From Taxillus chinensis (Eukaryota; Streptophyta; Magnoliopsida; Santalales; Loranthaceae): 64,000 nt of DNA. The position numbers were made by a program, and so were the translations under genes. Positions 36,106-49,525 of the stretch are shown one piece after another. The DNA lies in the NCBI GenBank assembly GCA_023512835.1, contig CM042091.1, positions 46,958,284-47,022,283 of the forward strand, given 5' to 3'. Numbering within the stretch: position 1 is the stretch's first letter; each line of letters begins with the position of its first letter. The notes under the pieces are model-generated. The model saw nothing but the letters and a program-made list of their open reading frames with translations, did no database searches and was not told where the DNA came from.

Positions 36106-39100
36106 ATGGCTGCGGCACCACCTCCTCAAAGTTCGTCTCTTGCGTCTTTGTCTCCTCCCCCGCCTTCTTCTCCACCAAACCATTCGATAGCATTATTTTC
36201 ACCCCCTCCGACGCCGCCGCCACCTCTAGCTCCTCCTCCCCCACCCCCAACATCCCCACCGTCCCCACCATCCTCACCATCTCCATCATCCCCACCATCC
36301 CCTCCATCCCGATCATCCCCACCTGTGTCTCCGTCACCTCCTCTTCCCCTGCAAACTCCGCCACCACCATCATCGCCGCCCTCATCGTCTCCTCCATTGC
36401 CTCCATCATCACCCCTCTCTCCCCCCACCCCCGCAGAGAGCTTCCCCTCCTCCTGCCCCAGTTGTTTTACCTTCTTCCCCACCTCCTCCAGGACCAGCCA
36501 TTCCGGTTCCTACTACTCCCCCAGTTACCTCCCCACCTCCACCACCTAAATCTTCCCCACCTATTCTCACACCTCCTTCTCCCCCTACTAATTCTCCTTC
36601 ACCATCCACTAATTTGACACCGCCGCCCCCCCTTCCCGGCATCCCCTCCCCTGCATTGCCTTCTGCTTCTCCTCCTCCTCCTCCTCCTCCAATTAATGCT
36701 TCACCTGGTCCTTCTTTTGCCCCACCACCTCCACCCTCCTTGCAGGCTCCAACTGCTAGTGCTCCCTTTCCAAATCCAACCACAGCTGCAGTAAATAACA
36801 CACCCTCAAGTAATGGCGGGATTACCAGTGGAGCTGCAATCGGTATTGCGGCCACTATTTCAGCATTGGCTATCATTGCTATGGTTTTGTGTATTGTATG
36901 GAAGCGAAAGAAAAATGAGTCTGGATCAAAAGTTGGCCACGCAATGCCTTCTGCATTTACCTCTTATGAAAATTCAGGTATTGCTAAATCATGTTGTAGT
37001 CTAACTTTTGTTACTGCTCCAATGTTTCATAAATCTTCAAAACCATTCATTCCTACTAACATATGGATTTAAACAGACCCTAGTAGGGTATCTCTCTTTC
37101 TCTCTCTCCGAAATTTTGCAAATTTTTATTTGCAGATATATTTTTTTAAAGCCCCATGACCCCCAGATAATTCCCCATCTATTAATTTTGATATTGATAT
37201 GCAATTATGGTAACCGAAAACAAAATTTATGTAATCTTCAACGAAGATGCATGCAGTAAATTGATCAGAGAAAAAAAAGGTAGTTGTAATTGTTCTCTGT
37301 TCAGTAGTGTGTGTTACTCGTAGGATCATTAATCATAAGAATAATAATGCTTTCATCTGTAATATTTGATTAACTATTAATTGAGGTATTTTGAATTTTT
37401 ATTCTAAAGAAGGCCCAGCCCATCAATGTGTATCACGTGTACAGGTCTATATTCTGCTATCCCAACCAAAGGTGTTATGAATCAAATAAACTTTGTCTGG
37501 ATTTAAATTGATTTTTATCCATATTGATTTGCTAGAAGGATTGTTAAACATCCTCACAACTTCCTATTGAATTTTAATATTTTGACTATAAGATGAAAAA
37601 AGAGAATTGATCTACGATTGCTGTGGGGTTAAATTTCAAATATATTAATACAAATTTGTAGAATGAAGCCATGATTCATGAAATTAAATGTTGATGGTAC
37701 TTAATTTTTCTCTGATCTTTCCAGATGCATGTCTAATGGCCCGTTCTTCTGACCCCTTAGTAAAAACTGGTTCCGGAAATTGTAAGTATTCACCATCAGG
37801 GCCAGGTGGTGCAGGAAATTCAAGATCATGTTTCACGCATGAAGAATTAGTCGAGGCCACAAAAGGATTTTCAGCTCAAAATCTTTTGGGGGAAGGAGGA
37901 TTTGGTTGTGTTTACAAAGGTTTCCTGTTAGATGGAAGGGAAGTAGCCGTGAAGCAGTTAAAGATTGGTGGTGACCAGGGTGAACGTGAGTTCAAAGCAG
38001 AAGTCGAGATTATCAGTCGGGTGCATCACCGCCATTTGGTTTCACTTGTAGGTTACTGTATATCTGAACATCAGAGAATGCTTGTCTATGATTATGTCCC
38101 AAACAACACCCTTCATCATCATCTCCATGGTAAGAAAATTTTCCAGGATTAAAAGTGGGGAATTGACATTGATTTGTGTGTATTATTTGCAATAAACATT
38201 TGGGTCTTGCTATGGCTACATATTAGATAATTTATTTCCAAAATCATCTTATGAATGATTATGATTATGTCCCTTTAAGGCTTTCTTTTAAGAAACACAT
38301 TTGGATCATATGGCAGTAAACATACACTGAAGCACAGTTAAGATTCTTGTAATCCATTCTTCATGTTTGAGGTTCCAGTGCATACTGGTCGTTTGATTCC
38401 TGTGGAAAATTTTCAAATCACTTCGTATTGTACTATATGGTGATATTTTATCAAATTTTGTCATATTTTATTCACTGTAACAGAGATATACTTTATGGTG
38501 ATAATATCACTAAATTGACATGACCTATTCACATGGTGTTCTACAGGTGAATGTTGGCCACCCATGAAGTGGACATCCAGGGTTAAAGTTGCTGCTGGTG
38601 CTGCTCGTGGAATAGCTTACTTGCATGAAGACTGTAAACTCTTCCTCCTGTTTTTGGACCGTGTATTTGTCCTGATTTTGTGCAGAGTTAACTAATTGTG
38701 CCCTGTATGTAATTTTGTTGAAGTCATGACAATCCCATATAGTTTCAAATATTTGAAGTGTCTTGGTGCAAATTTAGGCCTGATGCCATCAATGAAATTA
38801 GATGAGAATTTTTTTTTTGTTTCACTTTGAAATAGTTATATTCATGACTGAAAATGAAAAACAACCTTGGTTGGATTTTGTTTTCTTGTTTTGTTTTTTG
38901 GTTTTTTTTTGGTTTTTTTCAGTTGGTTCTGTAGGGGGCTCTCCGGTTTTCGCTATCACCTATTTTCAAACTAAATTCACAGTTTTGTTTTGGTTTCTTT
39001 TTTTTTTTTTTTTTTGGAGGCCTATGGCTAAAATCATCATGTGTTATCAAAATTGTTGATTTCAAGCTTTGGACCTAAAATTTAGGAGTTTTTTTTTTCC

Positions 39101-42100
39101 AAATATGGCTTTTGTCACATGCCCTTTCCCACCTAATTCTGATACCTTCGGATCATTTGTCCTAATACACATTATAGACTTCATGGTGTTATGCATTACA
39201 AAATGAAGCTAGTTTTTGTTTTTTGGGGCTTCTAAGTAAAATATAGGATTTACAAAGTGATTAATTAGTTTGTTTGCTCGATTTGTGATGCCTGCTCTTT
39301 CATAGTGTCATATTATTGTTATATTAAGAGTTGACTTTAATCATTTCTGGCTATCACACTGGAGTTGAATATAGTGCAGTTTCTATATATAAGATGCAAA
39401 ATATCTTCTAGTTTTATTCAGGTAGGAAAAATGTCATGGCAAGTATTATAGTGCACTGATATGATTGCAAATGTCAGACATGGCCAATCTGACATACTTA
39501 TTTTGTTTTTGGTTTTGTATGGATCCATCAGGCCATCCAAGGATTATTCACCGGGATATTAAGTCATCAAACATTCTACTAGATAACAAGTTTGAAGCTC
39601 AGGTATGCCCTTGTTTTAATCTGGATTTTTTTATAGTATAAGAATATGTTTCAAATTAGGTTAGGAATCGTTTGCTCCAGCTGTCAGGTTCCAAACTCAT
39701 CATGCTTCACTACTGTTAAAATATGTTTGTTATAGTTTTGTTTTGTTTTGTTTTCGCTTTTTTTTTTTAAATCTAGCAATGCTTGTTTTAAAAGGATGCA
39801 CATGCTATCTCTAATAGGTTTCAGATTTTGGGCTTGCAAAGTTAGCATTGGATGCATGTACACATGTGACTACACGTGTCATGGGAACCTTTGGGTGGGT
39901 AATTCTTATGCTTGTAGTCTTTCTTCTTCTATAACATTAGGAAGGGTCAAAAACCTTCTTAGAATATTTATTTCATTTGTGATGATTACTGGTGATTTAT
40001 TATAATATAGACACTTAGCAAAAAAAAAAAAGAATTATCAACTAACACATCATGGTGAACTCGAATGTCTTTGGTTTTTGTTTATGGAAAGAAAACACTA
40101 TTAGTAAACAATTGCATATATATATATATATATAGGGGATAATTAATAAGATGCACAGCATATATACTGCCCAAACCAAACAGCATCGTTTGGTCTATTT
40201 TTTAAGCCATCGCTCCGATTTTTTTCTTCCCAAGTCTAAGTCTACATTTGGCCTTGGTCAATCATCTCAAAGTGGTTTCAGGGTCGAAATTCATATTGGG
40301 GTCGGAGAAAGAGGCCATGTGCTGTGGATCCTGCGCTATGGGGGCCCTGATCTGGCTGCTGTATGGCAATGGATATGTGAGTGAGGGCAGAACAGTGGAA
40401 TTGAAGGGATTGGTTCTCAGGTTCCTGAAACATTGGTCTTCTTTCCCCGGGGATTCTTCTCAAACACCCTGCAAATTACCCATTGAATCAGAAACATGAG
40501 AAGACAGAAAATTAGAAACCCATAAACAAAAGGGAAAAAATGTATTTTAAAAAACATCAAAGCAAGCAAACAAAAATAGTACCAAGGGTGTTTATTTTTA
40601 TTTTTATTTTCTCCTTTAATAAAATTATTCACCTGTTCTTTAAAATAAAAAGTGAAGAAAAAAGAAGAAACGGGGAGAGAAATTGGTTTTTTTTTTTGAA
40701 ATTTTACCTGGGATGTTTTGGGTGGAGAGTTTTCCTTCCAATCTGAACTCGTGCATGACCCAATTTCTTTTTTCTCCATTTTGGAGCTCTTCCTTGGTAG
40801 AAAACCGGAATCTGCTTCATTCCAACTGCTCATCTCTGGCTTGCCTACCATCCATGGGATTCCCATCCACTCTGTAGTAATTGACCATTTTGATATCATC
40901 ACCATACATGGGGGAATCCCCCAACTGCACTTTTTTATGAAAGGTTGAATGTAAGGAAGTGCAAGAACCTGGAGTCATTAATAGGCACCCTTTTCACTAC
41001 TGCAGATTCCTCCCCCTCCCTTGAATCTTTATGGATATCCCAATGTCCACAAGTCAAATCCCTGTCTGTGGGCTTACACCAACTCAGGTCTCTAAAAAGT
41101 GTTAAAAGAGACACTGAGAAACTGAGGAAACTGTCCAACCTGATCCACCACTCCAACAGTCTTCACATTGGAGATTGTGGTGGCCCAACTCCCAATGACC
41201 ATGAATTCTTCAGTGGTCTGTTTCCTTCCCCCCTATTTTTATTTATTTATTTATGGATATCTAATTCCAAAAACCTAGAAAAGCTATCATCGCCAATCCA
41301 GCCCCTCCACTGCCACTTGGACCGGAACTATGTGCTGATAAGTGGTATTGTCCTCTGGAACTACATGGAGTTGCTGCCGCTATGCAAGGGCCAATTTGAG
41401 ATGTTTGACGGAGGCTAAATGTGGACTCTGCCTTGGGAACAAGGAAGTTGGTACGATGGCTTAAAAGAATGACCTAAATGATGATGTTTGGCTCGGGCAG
41501 TGTATAATTATTGGTACCAATGGGGAATATACCAAACGGCAATATTGTAACAAATATTAAATAATATACTCGTACTAATAAAAATTCATTATATATATAT
41601 ATATATGGGAGAGTTTGCTCCTCACAGAAATTAAACTAGGACGCAAATAGCATTGGCATATTTGTTATATATTATATGCATATGGGAGAATTCCCTCACA
41701 GGAATTAAACTGGGGCGCAAATAGCATGGCACCTTCCAAGCACCTCAACTAATCATTGTGCTAGGGGCAACCTGAAGCTGTTGTAGACACTATATTCATT
41801 TTACATTTTCCATATTTGTGTACTTTGTGACTAGCTGCATTGGGTGATTTCTAGGTACATGGCACCAGAGTATGCATCAAGTGGCAAGTTGACCGAAAAG
41901 TCTGATGTTTTTTCTTTCGGGGTAGTGCTTTTAGAACTGATTACTGGTCGGAAGCCTGTGGATGCATCTCAACCACTGGGTGATCAGAGCCTTGTTGAAT
42001 GGGTTAGTTGCATGTAATAAACCTCTGTATAATTGCCCCGGCTACAAAACTTGGCCCTTTTATATTGGTAACTAAACTGACGTAATAATACCTTTGTATA

Positions 42101-43477
42101 ATAGAAAGTTAATAAGAGGTACATTTCATTTTTACTTGTGAAATTTTAGAAAAAACGTTAGATCTCTAAACTGGCAGGATGTTAAGCATTTGGCCATTAA
42201 AAAAGAGAAATATCTCCACGTAAACTCATAATAGAATCGTGATTGACACTGACCGTTAATGAAAATGAATGAACTTCACAATTTAATCGTGCCTTCTTGT
42301 CCTTTTGGCGAGCAATTTTGTGTTGGTTGCTCTATTGTTACATGCAATATGCATTTATAAAATTTCAGCGATTTGTGTTGATTTAATAGTCACTATAAGG
42401 GGAGGCTGATGGTCAGAGTGATGATTTATCTAAAATGGCCATTGATTTTGTCCTCTCAGTCGACAATCCAAAAGACGATGTTGTCCAGGCATGCACATTA
42501 CATTTGTCTCGAACGTGGTAGTGATTGATTCTGTGTTTTAAATGTTTTTTCTTGTTTGATTAAGTTCGTAGTGATCCAGAACCATTTTTTTTTTAAAAAT
42601 ATTTTCATCTTTTGTTCACATTTGTACTTGACTGCCTTATTAACTTGCTCAGGTTATGTCTGAGTTGGTGAGCATAGCAGTCCTTTTTTGAACTGGATTC
42701 AGAGGTTTAAATTGTTTGTTGTGCTCCATAAAGATTCATTGTCCATTGATGAGAAAGACCTGCAAAAAGCTCTGACTGTAGACTTTGTGACTATATATAC
42801 ATATATATATTAAAAACATTTATTATAACTCACTCTCTATTCTACCCAAAATCCCCCCACCCTGCTGGCGACTGGAGTTGAAGCCCCGACCTCCTGTTGT
42901 GAATTCATAGGCCAACCACCCAGACAAGTCCCGCAGGGCCTTTGTGACTATTGAAAAGCCCATTTAATATATTGTATTATCCCTTCATTGGTTACCCATA
43001 TGGTATAGTAAATGTATTTTCTTGCATATTCCTTAGGCTCGACCACTTCTATTACAAGCAATTGATCATGGAAACTTCACTGAATTAGTGGATCCAAGGC
43101 TTGAAAAGGATTTCGTCGAGATGGAGATGTTAAGGATGATTGAGGCAGCTGCAGCTTCTGTGCGCCATTCTGCTTCAAAAAGGCCACGAATGAGTCAGGT
43201 AATGGGGTTTTCATCATCATTCTTTTTTAATAATAATAATAATAATAATAAGATTATTCTTTTGGTCTTTTATTAGGTTGTGAGAGCCTTGGACTCTATG
43301 AGTGAGCCATCAGATCTAACTAATGGAATGAAACCTGGCGAGAGTGAGATGTTTCGTGGTGCACCAGATTCGGCACAGATTCGAATGTTTCAGAGGATGG
43401 CATTTGGTAGTCACGATTCTGGTTCAGATTATTCCGAACAGATTACGGGTAGTTGGACTGGAAACTCTAGCTCATAG
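36106..43477 (+). CDS. PERK: Proline-rich extensin-like receptor kinase (PERK family), frame broken in exon 1
   Basis: A plasma-membrane receptor kinase thought to link cell-wall state to signalling. Exons: 36106-36977, 37725-38129, 38547-38633, 39532-39602, 39818-39894, 41855-42002, 43037-43198 and 43277-43477. All are GT-AG with consistent phases. Allowing one removed base, they give about 673 residues, normal for PERKs. Exon 1 encodes a Pro/Ser-rich wall-facing region and a membrane segment (36830-36898) followed by WKRKK. The kinase has [11 protein letters not shown], the VAVK lysine, [22 protein letters not shown] and [20 protein letters not shown], so all catalytic residues are present. 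The tail ends [11 protein letters not shown]. The ATG at 36106 was chosen (36082 is an alternative in the same frame). At 36421-36432 (CCCCCCACCCCC) the frame is off by one base; one C fewer restores the family-like frame. Intron 5 (1.96 kb) holds an LRR fragment. Confidence 0.92.
40945..41418 (+). pseudogene. NB-LRR-type leucine-rich-repeat fragment inside PERK intron 5
   Basis: An open 157-codon stretch with plant disease-resistance LRR repeats: [43 protein letters not shown] and NLEKLSSP, with the C-x-x-L spacing of CC-NB-LRR proteins. No NB-ARC motifs are nearby and there is no promoter context. The sequence just upstream (40,700-40,940) may be further decayed LRR. It is an isolated carboxy-terminal piece in the sense orientation of PERK and would be removed with the intron. 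Confidence 0.7.
41600..41735. repeat. Tandem duplication in PERK intron 5
   Basis: Two copies of an approximately 80-bp unit. Both contain ATATGGGAGA near the start, then CTCACAG-AATTAAACT and GGCGCAAATAGCAT or its variant. Confidence 0.65.
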
Positions 43478-45317
43478 TTGACATTGAAGCATTTTTTTTG
43501 AAATGTCATTTGGAAGGGCGGTCTATGTTCCCTATCCTGGTTCTGCCATGTTCTTATGAAGGAAAAAACTGACTTCGCTTCTGCCTCTTTCGTGTACAAC
43601 CTGAATGCCCTTTTAAGGGTATATTCTTTGAATCCAAATGGTTTATAAACATGTTTTCTTTGTATATTTGCTTATTTGGAACTATACTTTTTTTTTTCTC
43701 TATTATGGGAGCGTCCGAGTGGGTTGTAGAATTCTAGGCAACTAAAATTTTATTCACCTAGTTCTGTACAGATTTTACTAGACCCCTTCAAATTTTCTTA
43801 TGGTGTCATTTAGTTCTCAAAACCTTAGCTGAATTTTTGGAAATGTATTTTGCAATTAACACGGCGCAAGTGGATGAAATATGGTCATTTTTTATAACAC
43901 ATTATTATTATGGTTGTTACTGTACCAAATTAATGAACTTTTATTAATTTTTTTTCTGCTATCACTGGCTGCGAAAATATGTATTATATTCACTACAAAC
44001 GAAAAAAAACAGCGATCATTAATTAGGGATTTTTTTCACTTGCAGGCAACATAACCTCTTTAATTTCTTAACGAACATACACACTTAGCTTAAAATTGTC
44101 AATTCGTTGTCTCACGTATTAAAGCAAGGACATTTGGTGAAATACACTTCGTTTCAACAATGTTTTTTTTTGACCTGGATGACTCCACTAGATTCAACGG
44201 CTGGATCTATGTGGTAGTGTACGTGTTCCTCCAATGTGGTAACTAGGTGAATACAGTAAAAAACAACACACCAATAGATATATACGCTCTCGATCCAATC
44301 TGAATGCTCTCCTACAAATAGATTTAGAACCGTATCCAATTTGCTTCCATTCATCTTAGTCGCATTTCAAATTCGCTCTCCCTTTTCCCAGTTCCCTCTG
44401 CATTGGAATCAGATTCATCAGTTTGCTTCGTCGGGCTTGTAAATATTTGGTCGACCACTGCTCAGATCTCATCACACTTTAATGTGAATCAATCCTCTAT
44501 TTTCTTTGATGTTGTTGTTATATACATCTTGAACGCATAAGTCCTCCTTGCTTCATTTGGTCTATCTCACTTTGGTTGAGTTATTGTTAGTGCATCTCTC
44601 TGTATTCATTAATCTCTGCTTTTGGTTTTGTTTCAATTGATCTATTATCTGTTTTGGAGCTACATACTATCATAAGCATTGTTGTCCAAAATTATTCAAA
44701 ATCTTGAAAAACAACGATAAATGATCGTTACATGTGTTTGTAACGATAAATGGTTGTCATCAATAAATATAAAATTGAATCGTTTTTAATACTACCAAAT
44801 CGGTACTTATTGAACACCGCTAACTACAACTTGCCATAACTAGCAACTATACCATAGCTCTCAAAATTAATAAGTCGTGCTTATTGTTAATATATACTCA
44901 CTCTCTTCTATTATGTGGTAAAGATCTATTTCCTATTGCACATGTCCTTTTAAACAAATTGTTATGGCAAGGAACGCATCAATGCACAATGATACATTTA
45001 TATACACAATTATATAGAACATTTCAAATAGTATTCTTTTCTTAATATTTTAGTTTGATTTGATTGCTTTATATACCTTGTTGGGTAAAGGTAATATGAT
45101 TTTATGTGCACCATGTATTGTTCAAACGTTATGATTTTTTTTTAAATATAAAGTTTTGATGTTTATGAAAAAAAAAAAAGTACAGCTAAATGAATGAAAT
45201 AGATGGTAAAAAAGTATAAGTGGATGAATGTAAAAAAAGTACAATTGCCTATGACTTTGGTATTGGTTTTATCATTTTAATTGTTATTATATTTGTATTC
45301 TTATTTCCTTATAGTAG
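43478..45317. other. PERK 3' UTR and spacer
   Basis: The PERK 3' UTR should occupy the first few hundred bases. The rest is AT-rich. Around 44350-44650 the composition resembles a plant 5' UTR/promoter and may be the old upstream region of the FAR1-like pseudogene. No coding region is supported. Confidence 0.45.
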
Positions 45318-45860
45318 GTGATGGATGAAATAGAGGGAATATGGAATAGAGAAGATAATGTTGTATGTAATCTTAACTTTAATGAGATTGTCGTGAGTAA
45401 TGGTGATGATGTTGATTGTGGTGATGAGATTGGAGATATTGAGGCGGGGAAAAATTTTAACTATTTAAATGAATGTTACGAGTATTATAGAAACTATGAA
45501 AGACAAAAAAGTTTTAGTATGATGAATAGAGATTATAAACATGGAGATGATGAACTCGAGAGATGGTGCATATATACTTATTATAATGAAAGGACCGGAA
45601 AAAACATATAGAAGAGTTTAATGAACCCAAGAATTTTTCAGTGAAAACAAATTGTAAATGTAAAATAAATGTATGTTTACAACCGAATGAGAAATTTAAA
45701 TTACATAGTGCTTGTGTTTAACATAATAATTTATTAAGTCCTACAAAATCAAGTATATAAAATGTAATAAAATGTTAGATTCACATTTAAAGAGGAGATT
45801 GTATCTAAATAATCGAGTTAGAATATGAATAAATAATAATTTCCAACAACAAAAATTCTA
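45318..45860 (+). pseudogene. FAR1/FHY3-related (MULE-derived) DNA-binding domain fragment
   Basis: A 97-codon open stretch starts with an acidic region and includes NYLNECYEYYRNYERQKSFS and DDELERWCIYTYYNERTGKN, the start of a FAR1-type WRKY-GCM1 zinc domain. After a stop and a shift of frame, EPKNFS, KTNCKCKI, LQPN, KLH and HNNLLSPTKS-like words follow out to about 45,860. The order matches the Cys and His ligand region of FAR1-related proteins, which derive from MULE transposases. The rest of the protein (MULE and SWIM domains) is absent. Stops and shifts mark it as a dead fragment. Confidence 0.7.
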
Positions 45861-46082
45861 GTCAATAGACATACAACATTCACAAGCTAGTAAAACAAAT
45901 AAAAAAAGCAACATTAACAATATTAAGTTTCGAATTTTATCATAAACAATGCGAACGTTCAACTGCAGACAAGACAACATCACTTAAATGCTACTTTGTA
46001 AACAAATAAAATAACTACTAAAGCCCAAAAATACATACTATGCAAGAGCATCTAATTTTAGCTTCTTGCTGAACAAGCACTT

Positions 46083-46153
46083 ACTCTTTCTTCATAATCT
46101 TTGCATTCTTCCTACATAGCATACTCATTTTCTCCCACATCTCTTTAGCTTTC
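46083..46153 (-). pseudogene. Carboxy-terminal part of a coiled-coil reading frame split by the gypsy element
   Basis: The minus strand reads KEMWEKMSMLCRKNAKIMKKE to a stop at 46083-46085. It joins in frame to the segment beyond the retroelement (51684-51770) when one copy of the CTTTC target duplication is kept. See the partner feature. Confidence 0.55.
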
Positions 46154-46599
46154 TGTTGAGGACCTTGATTAGGATCCAACAACAATCTTGAATGGATAAC
46201 TTTTTACCACAAACCCTGCCTTATGCGATTCAAGTATTAAATCAAAACTTTAATAAGAATAAACCTCTAATTTGAGAGTTTATTATTGGTAAAAACACTC
46301 TTGAATGATTTATTACATCATTTGCAAGGCCTATTTATAGGCAAACCAATAACTAGGAATTGGAAACCTAATACAATTAGGAAACTAAAGTAAAATACCA
46401 AAATACCCTAATTAAATAAAGGAAAGTAATAAAAAGGAAATACTAATGCAAATTAAATAAAGGAAAGTAAATAAAAAGGAAAGACTTCAACTTAAAAGGG
46501 GGTGGAAATATAAGAAGAGTCCTAGTAATAGTAGATATCTTGCGACAACCCGTGCAAGTGGTCGAACACTCCGTCAAGGGTTGGTCAACGTTCTCATCA
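46154..46599. repeat. Left LTR (3' LTR of the minus-strand element)
   Basis: Starts TGTTGAGGACCTTG and ends AACGTTCTCATCA on the plus strand, i.e. TG...CA boundaries. Long blocks are identical to the right LTR, separated by short clustered differences near 46190-46262, 46318-46324, 46488-46510 and 46543-46590. Confidence 0.93.
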
Positions 46600-46611
46600 T
46601 TCCCCTCCCTT
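46600..46611 (-). promoter_or_regulatory. Polypurine tract
   Basis: Minus-strand AAGGGAGGGGAA directly before the LTR start TGATGAGAAC; this is the expected plus-strand DNA priming site. Confidence 0.8.
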
Positions 46612-46801
46612 CAAGATTACCCTTGTCCTCAAGGGAGAACTCCGGAAAGTGTCTCGCCATGGTCTCACACTCTTCCCATGTAGCCTCTTCTTTAGACATC
46701 CCTCGCAATGGACTAAAACCTGTTACCTATATCCCATTTTCTGCCTAGCCCGGTATTGTAATGCCCCATTGGTTGAAGATCTCTGCACATCGGTATCAAA
46801 T

Positions 46802-47913
46802 TCATGGCAAGTCTTGTGACAAAAACGGTGGATCACCCACTCGCAACTTCAAGACAGAAATATGGAAAACCGGATGTAGCATGGAAGATGATGGTAACTC
46901 CAACTTATATGCTACCTCACCAATTGGCTCCAACACCTTAAAAGGACCATAGAACCGTTGTGATAGCTTCACATTGAACTTGGCCTTTAGAGACTTTTGT
47001 CGGTATGGTTGAAGTTTGAGATACACCATATCGCCAGGCCAAATCAAATGTTACATCACGCTATCACCAAGCTAGTTACTTTTTCATTCGCTCTTGAGCC
47101 TTCTTAAGATCTTTCTTCACCGTGGCCAACACTTCATCTCTTGCAATCAACTCTCTGTCAACTTCGTCATTCCGAGCCATCCCCTTTGTATAAGAGTTCA
47201 ATAATGGTGGTAGCCTCCCATATATTACTTCAAATGGACTCTTGTTGATAGAAGCCTGATGAGTGGTATTATACCATGATCCCCATGAGATGAACTCCTT
47301 CCATCTTTTTTGTTCGTCGAAGTACATGAAGATATTGCTCTAATGTTCGATTTACCACCTCGGTTGGCCGTCGGAAAGGGTGATAAAGAGGAACTTGCCT
47401 TAAGCTTGCTTCCCTGTAATGAGAATAAGCGGGCAAAAAGGAACTCATAAAGAGTGGCCTCGATCGGTCACGATGCTCTTCGGAATACCATGAAGTTTCA
47501 CCACATTGTCCACAAATGCCTTAGCCACACTAACAAGAAGGTGAACGGATGCTTAAGAGGGATAAAGTGTGCACCCTTACCGCGGTCGGCGGTCTACTAC
47601 CACCAATATAGACTTAAGCCTCCATTTTGGGCAATCCTTCAACGAAATCCATAGTTAGCTCTTCCCATATGTTCTCTTGGAATCGGAAGAGGCTATATAA
47701 ACCCATAGGCCGCCCCCGATCATATTTCACCTTTTGGCGGATATCACATTCGGCCACCATCTTCTTGACTTCACTTTTGAGGCCTTCCCAATAGAAAAAG
47801 TGTTTGATTCGATATAAGTGCGCAACCACCGCCTGAATGTCCTCCTTCTTTGCGTTGTGAAAGTGAGTTAGAGTCTCCTCTCGCAATCCTGGAACATTAG
47901 GCACATAAACCAT
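46802..47913 (-). pseudogene. Gypsy integrase and carboxy-terminal region, frames broken
   Basis: Open pieces at 47913-47614, 47327-47076 and 47047-46802. They show integrase core features (a YRIKHFFYWEGLKSEVKK zinc-domain remnant, then WEELTMDFVEGLP), the late core motif SPFEVIYGRLPP, and a tail with [25 protein letters not shown] and [11 protein letters not shown]. These are typical Ty3/gypsy integrase segments in order. Frameshifts and stops lie between pieces. Confidence 0.85.
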
Positions 47914-48240
47914 GTTTTTATAATATAATAGTGCATCTTTGAGTCGAAATTGTTATCCCCAACTTCATGATTTTCTAATTTCTTCATAATCTCTACGGAC
48001 TTAGCATCAAACCGGAAGCATCTCTAATACGATCCCAAATCCTCCATTCGGCTCCATGAGGGCTAGACATCCAGCTTCCTCTTCAATAGATGGTCCATGG
48101 CTTAGGCTTACCTTGGGTCGGGATAATGCATCGTCAAACTTTTGTTCTCCTTGCCAGGTTGGTATATGATATCATATTCGAATCCAAGCTTAGCTTAGAA
48201 ACTTGTCATTGTGAGTAACAATCTTGTTCCAACAAGTGTC

Positions 48241-49525
48241 TCAAGGCCTGATTATCGGTGACAATCGTGAATTTTCTTCCCAAAGGTAAGGGCGCCATAT
48301 TTTGACCGCATGCACGATCGCCAAGAACTCTCTAGCATAAACACTCCACGATTTCTTCATAGGACCTAGGGCTTTGGAGATATAAGACAATGGTCTCTCT
48401 CCGCACCAAGACAAGACCAACACCATCACCACCTGCATCGGTATAAACTTCAAAAGGCTTCTCGAAATTAGGCAAGGCTAGGACGGTGCCCTGAGTCATA
48501 GCCCTCTTCAAGTCATCAAATGCCTTCTTGGACTCGTCGTCCACTCGAACTTGTCTTTCTTCAGCATTCTCTTTTAAGTGCTTTGCAATCAGCCCATGTC
48601 TTGGCGAACCTTCGGTAATAACCGTGTTAGCCCGGAAATCCCCTTAGGGTAGAGACATCCTTCGGTAAAAGCCAATCCACCATGGCCTCTATCTTCTTTG
48701 GATCAACCTTCACTCCAACTCCGAAATAAGATGGCCTAGGTATTGGAGTTCCTCCTTGCACAAAATCACATTTAGACATTTTAATATAAAAATTATGTTG
48801 CTCCAATGTCTCCAAATTCTCCAAGTGCGCCAAATGCTCCTCCATTGATTTTGAATAAATCAGGATGTCATCAAAAAACACCAACACGAACTTTCGCAAG
48901 AGGGGCTTGAAAGTCGCATTCATGGCGCTTGGAAAGTGGAAGGGGCATTGCATAAACCAAACGGCATCACCAAATATTCATAAAGCCCCGAATGCGTCCG
49001 AAACAGGTTTTGTGAACGTCTTCTTCCTTCATGCGGATTTGGTGGAATCCATGGTAGATCCAGTTTAAAATACATGCACCATGCAACTCATCCAACATCT
49101 CATCGAGTAGGGATAGGAAATCGAGCCTTCACCATTCGTGTTCAAAGCTTGATAATCGGTGCAAAACCTCCATGTTCCCTCTTTCTTCTTTACCAACAAG
49201 ACCGGAGATGAGAAAGGACTTTGGCTAGGTCGTATCAACCCATTCTTCAACATCTCCTCAACCTGCCTTTCAATTTCATCCTTCCAAAAGTGGCATAGAG
49301 TGGTGGAACATTCACAGGCTTTGTCTCATCCTTCAAGATAATGCGATGGTCACATAATCGCGAAGGCGGCAAACTATTTGGCATCTCCATAACCTTGGGA
49401 TGTCGTGCTAGGACCTCCCATACTTTCTTAGGCAACTTCTGTAATTTCCCTAAGCTCGGAAGAACATTTGTCTTCCTCACCTGCCCCTGGTCATCACCGC
49501 ACAACTCCAGGCACCACCCTTGCAT
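48241..49525 (-). pseudogene. Gypsy reverse transcriptase and RNase H region, frames broken
   Basis: RT features include [37 protein letters not shown] (49253-49065) and VLVFFDDILIYSKSMEEHL (near 48,870) with the FDD catalytic box. RNase H features follow: AFDDLKRAM then PFEVYTDAGGDGVGLVLV (48544-48332). Several frame changes interrupt the region. Confidence 0.88.

Noticed and set aside
36086..36876. Antisense Gly/Glu-rich open frames opposite PERK exon 1
   Set aside because: Mirror images of the proline-rich coding strand, with no independent evidence.
42400..42680. Coding-like scraps in PERK intron 6 ([20 protein letters not shown], then [11 protein letters not shown])
   Set aside because: The family-consistent splice from 42002 to 43037 leaves no place for them, and no family was recognised.
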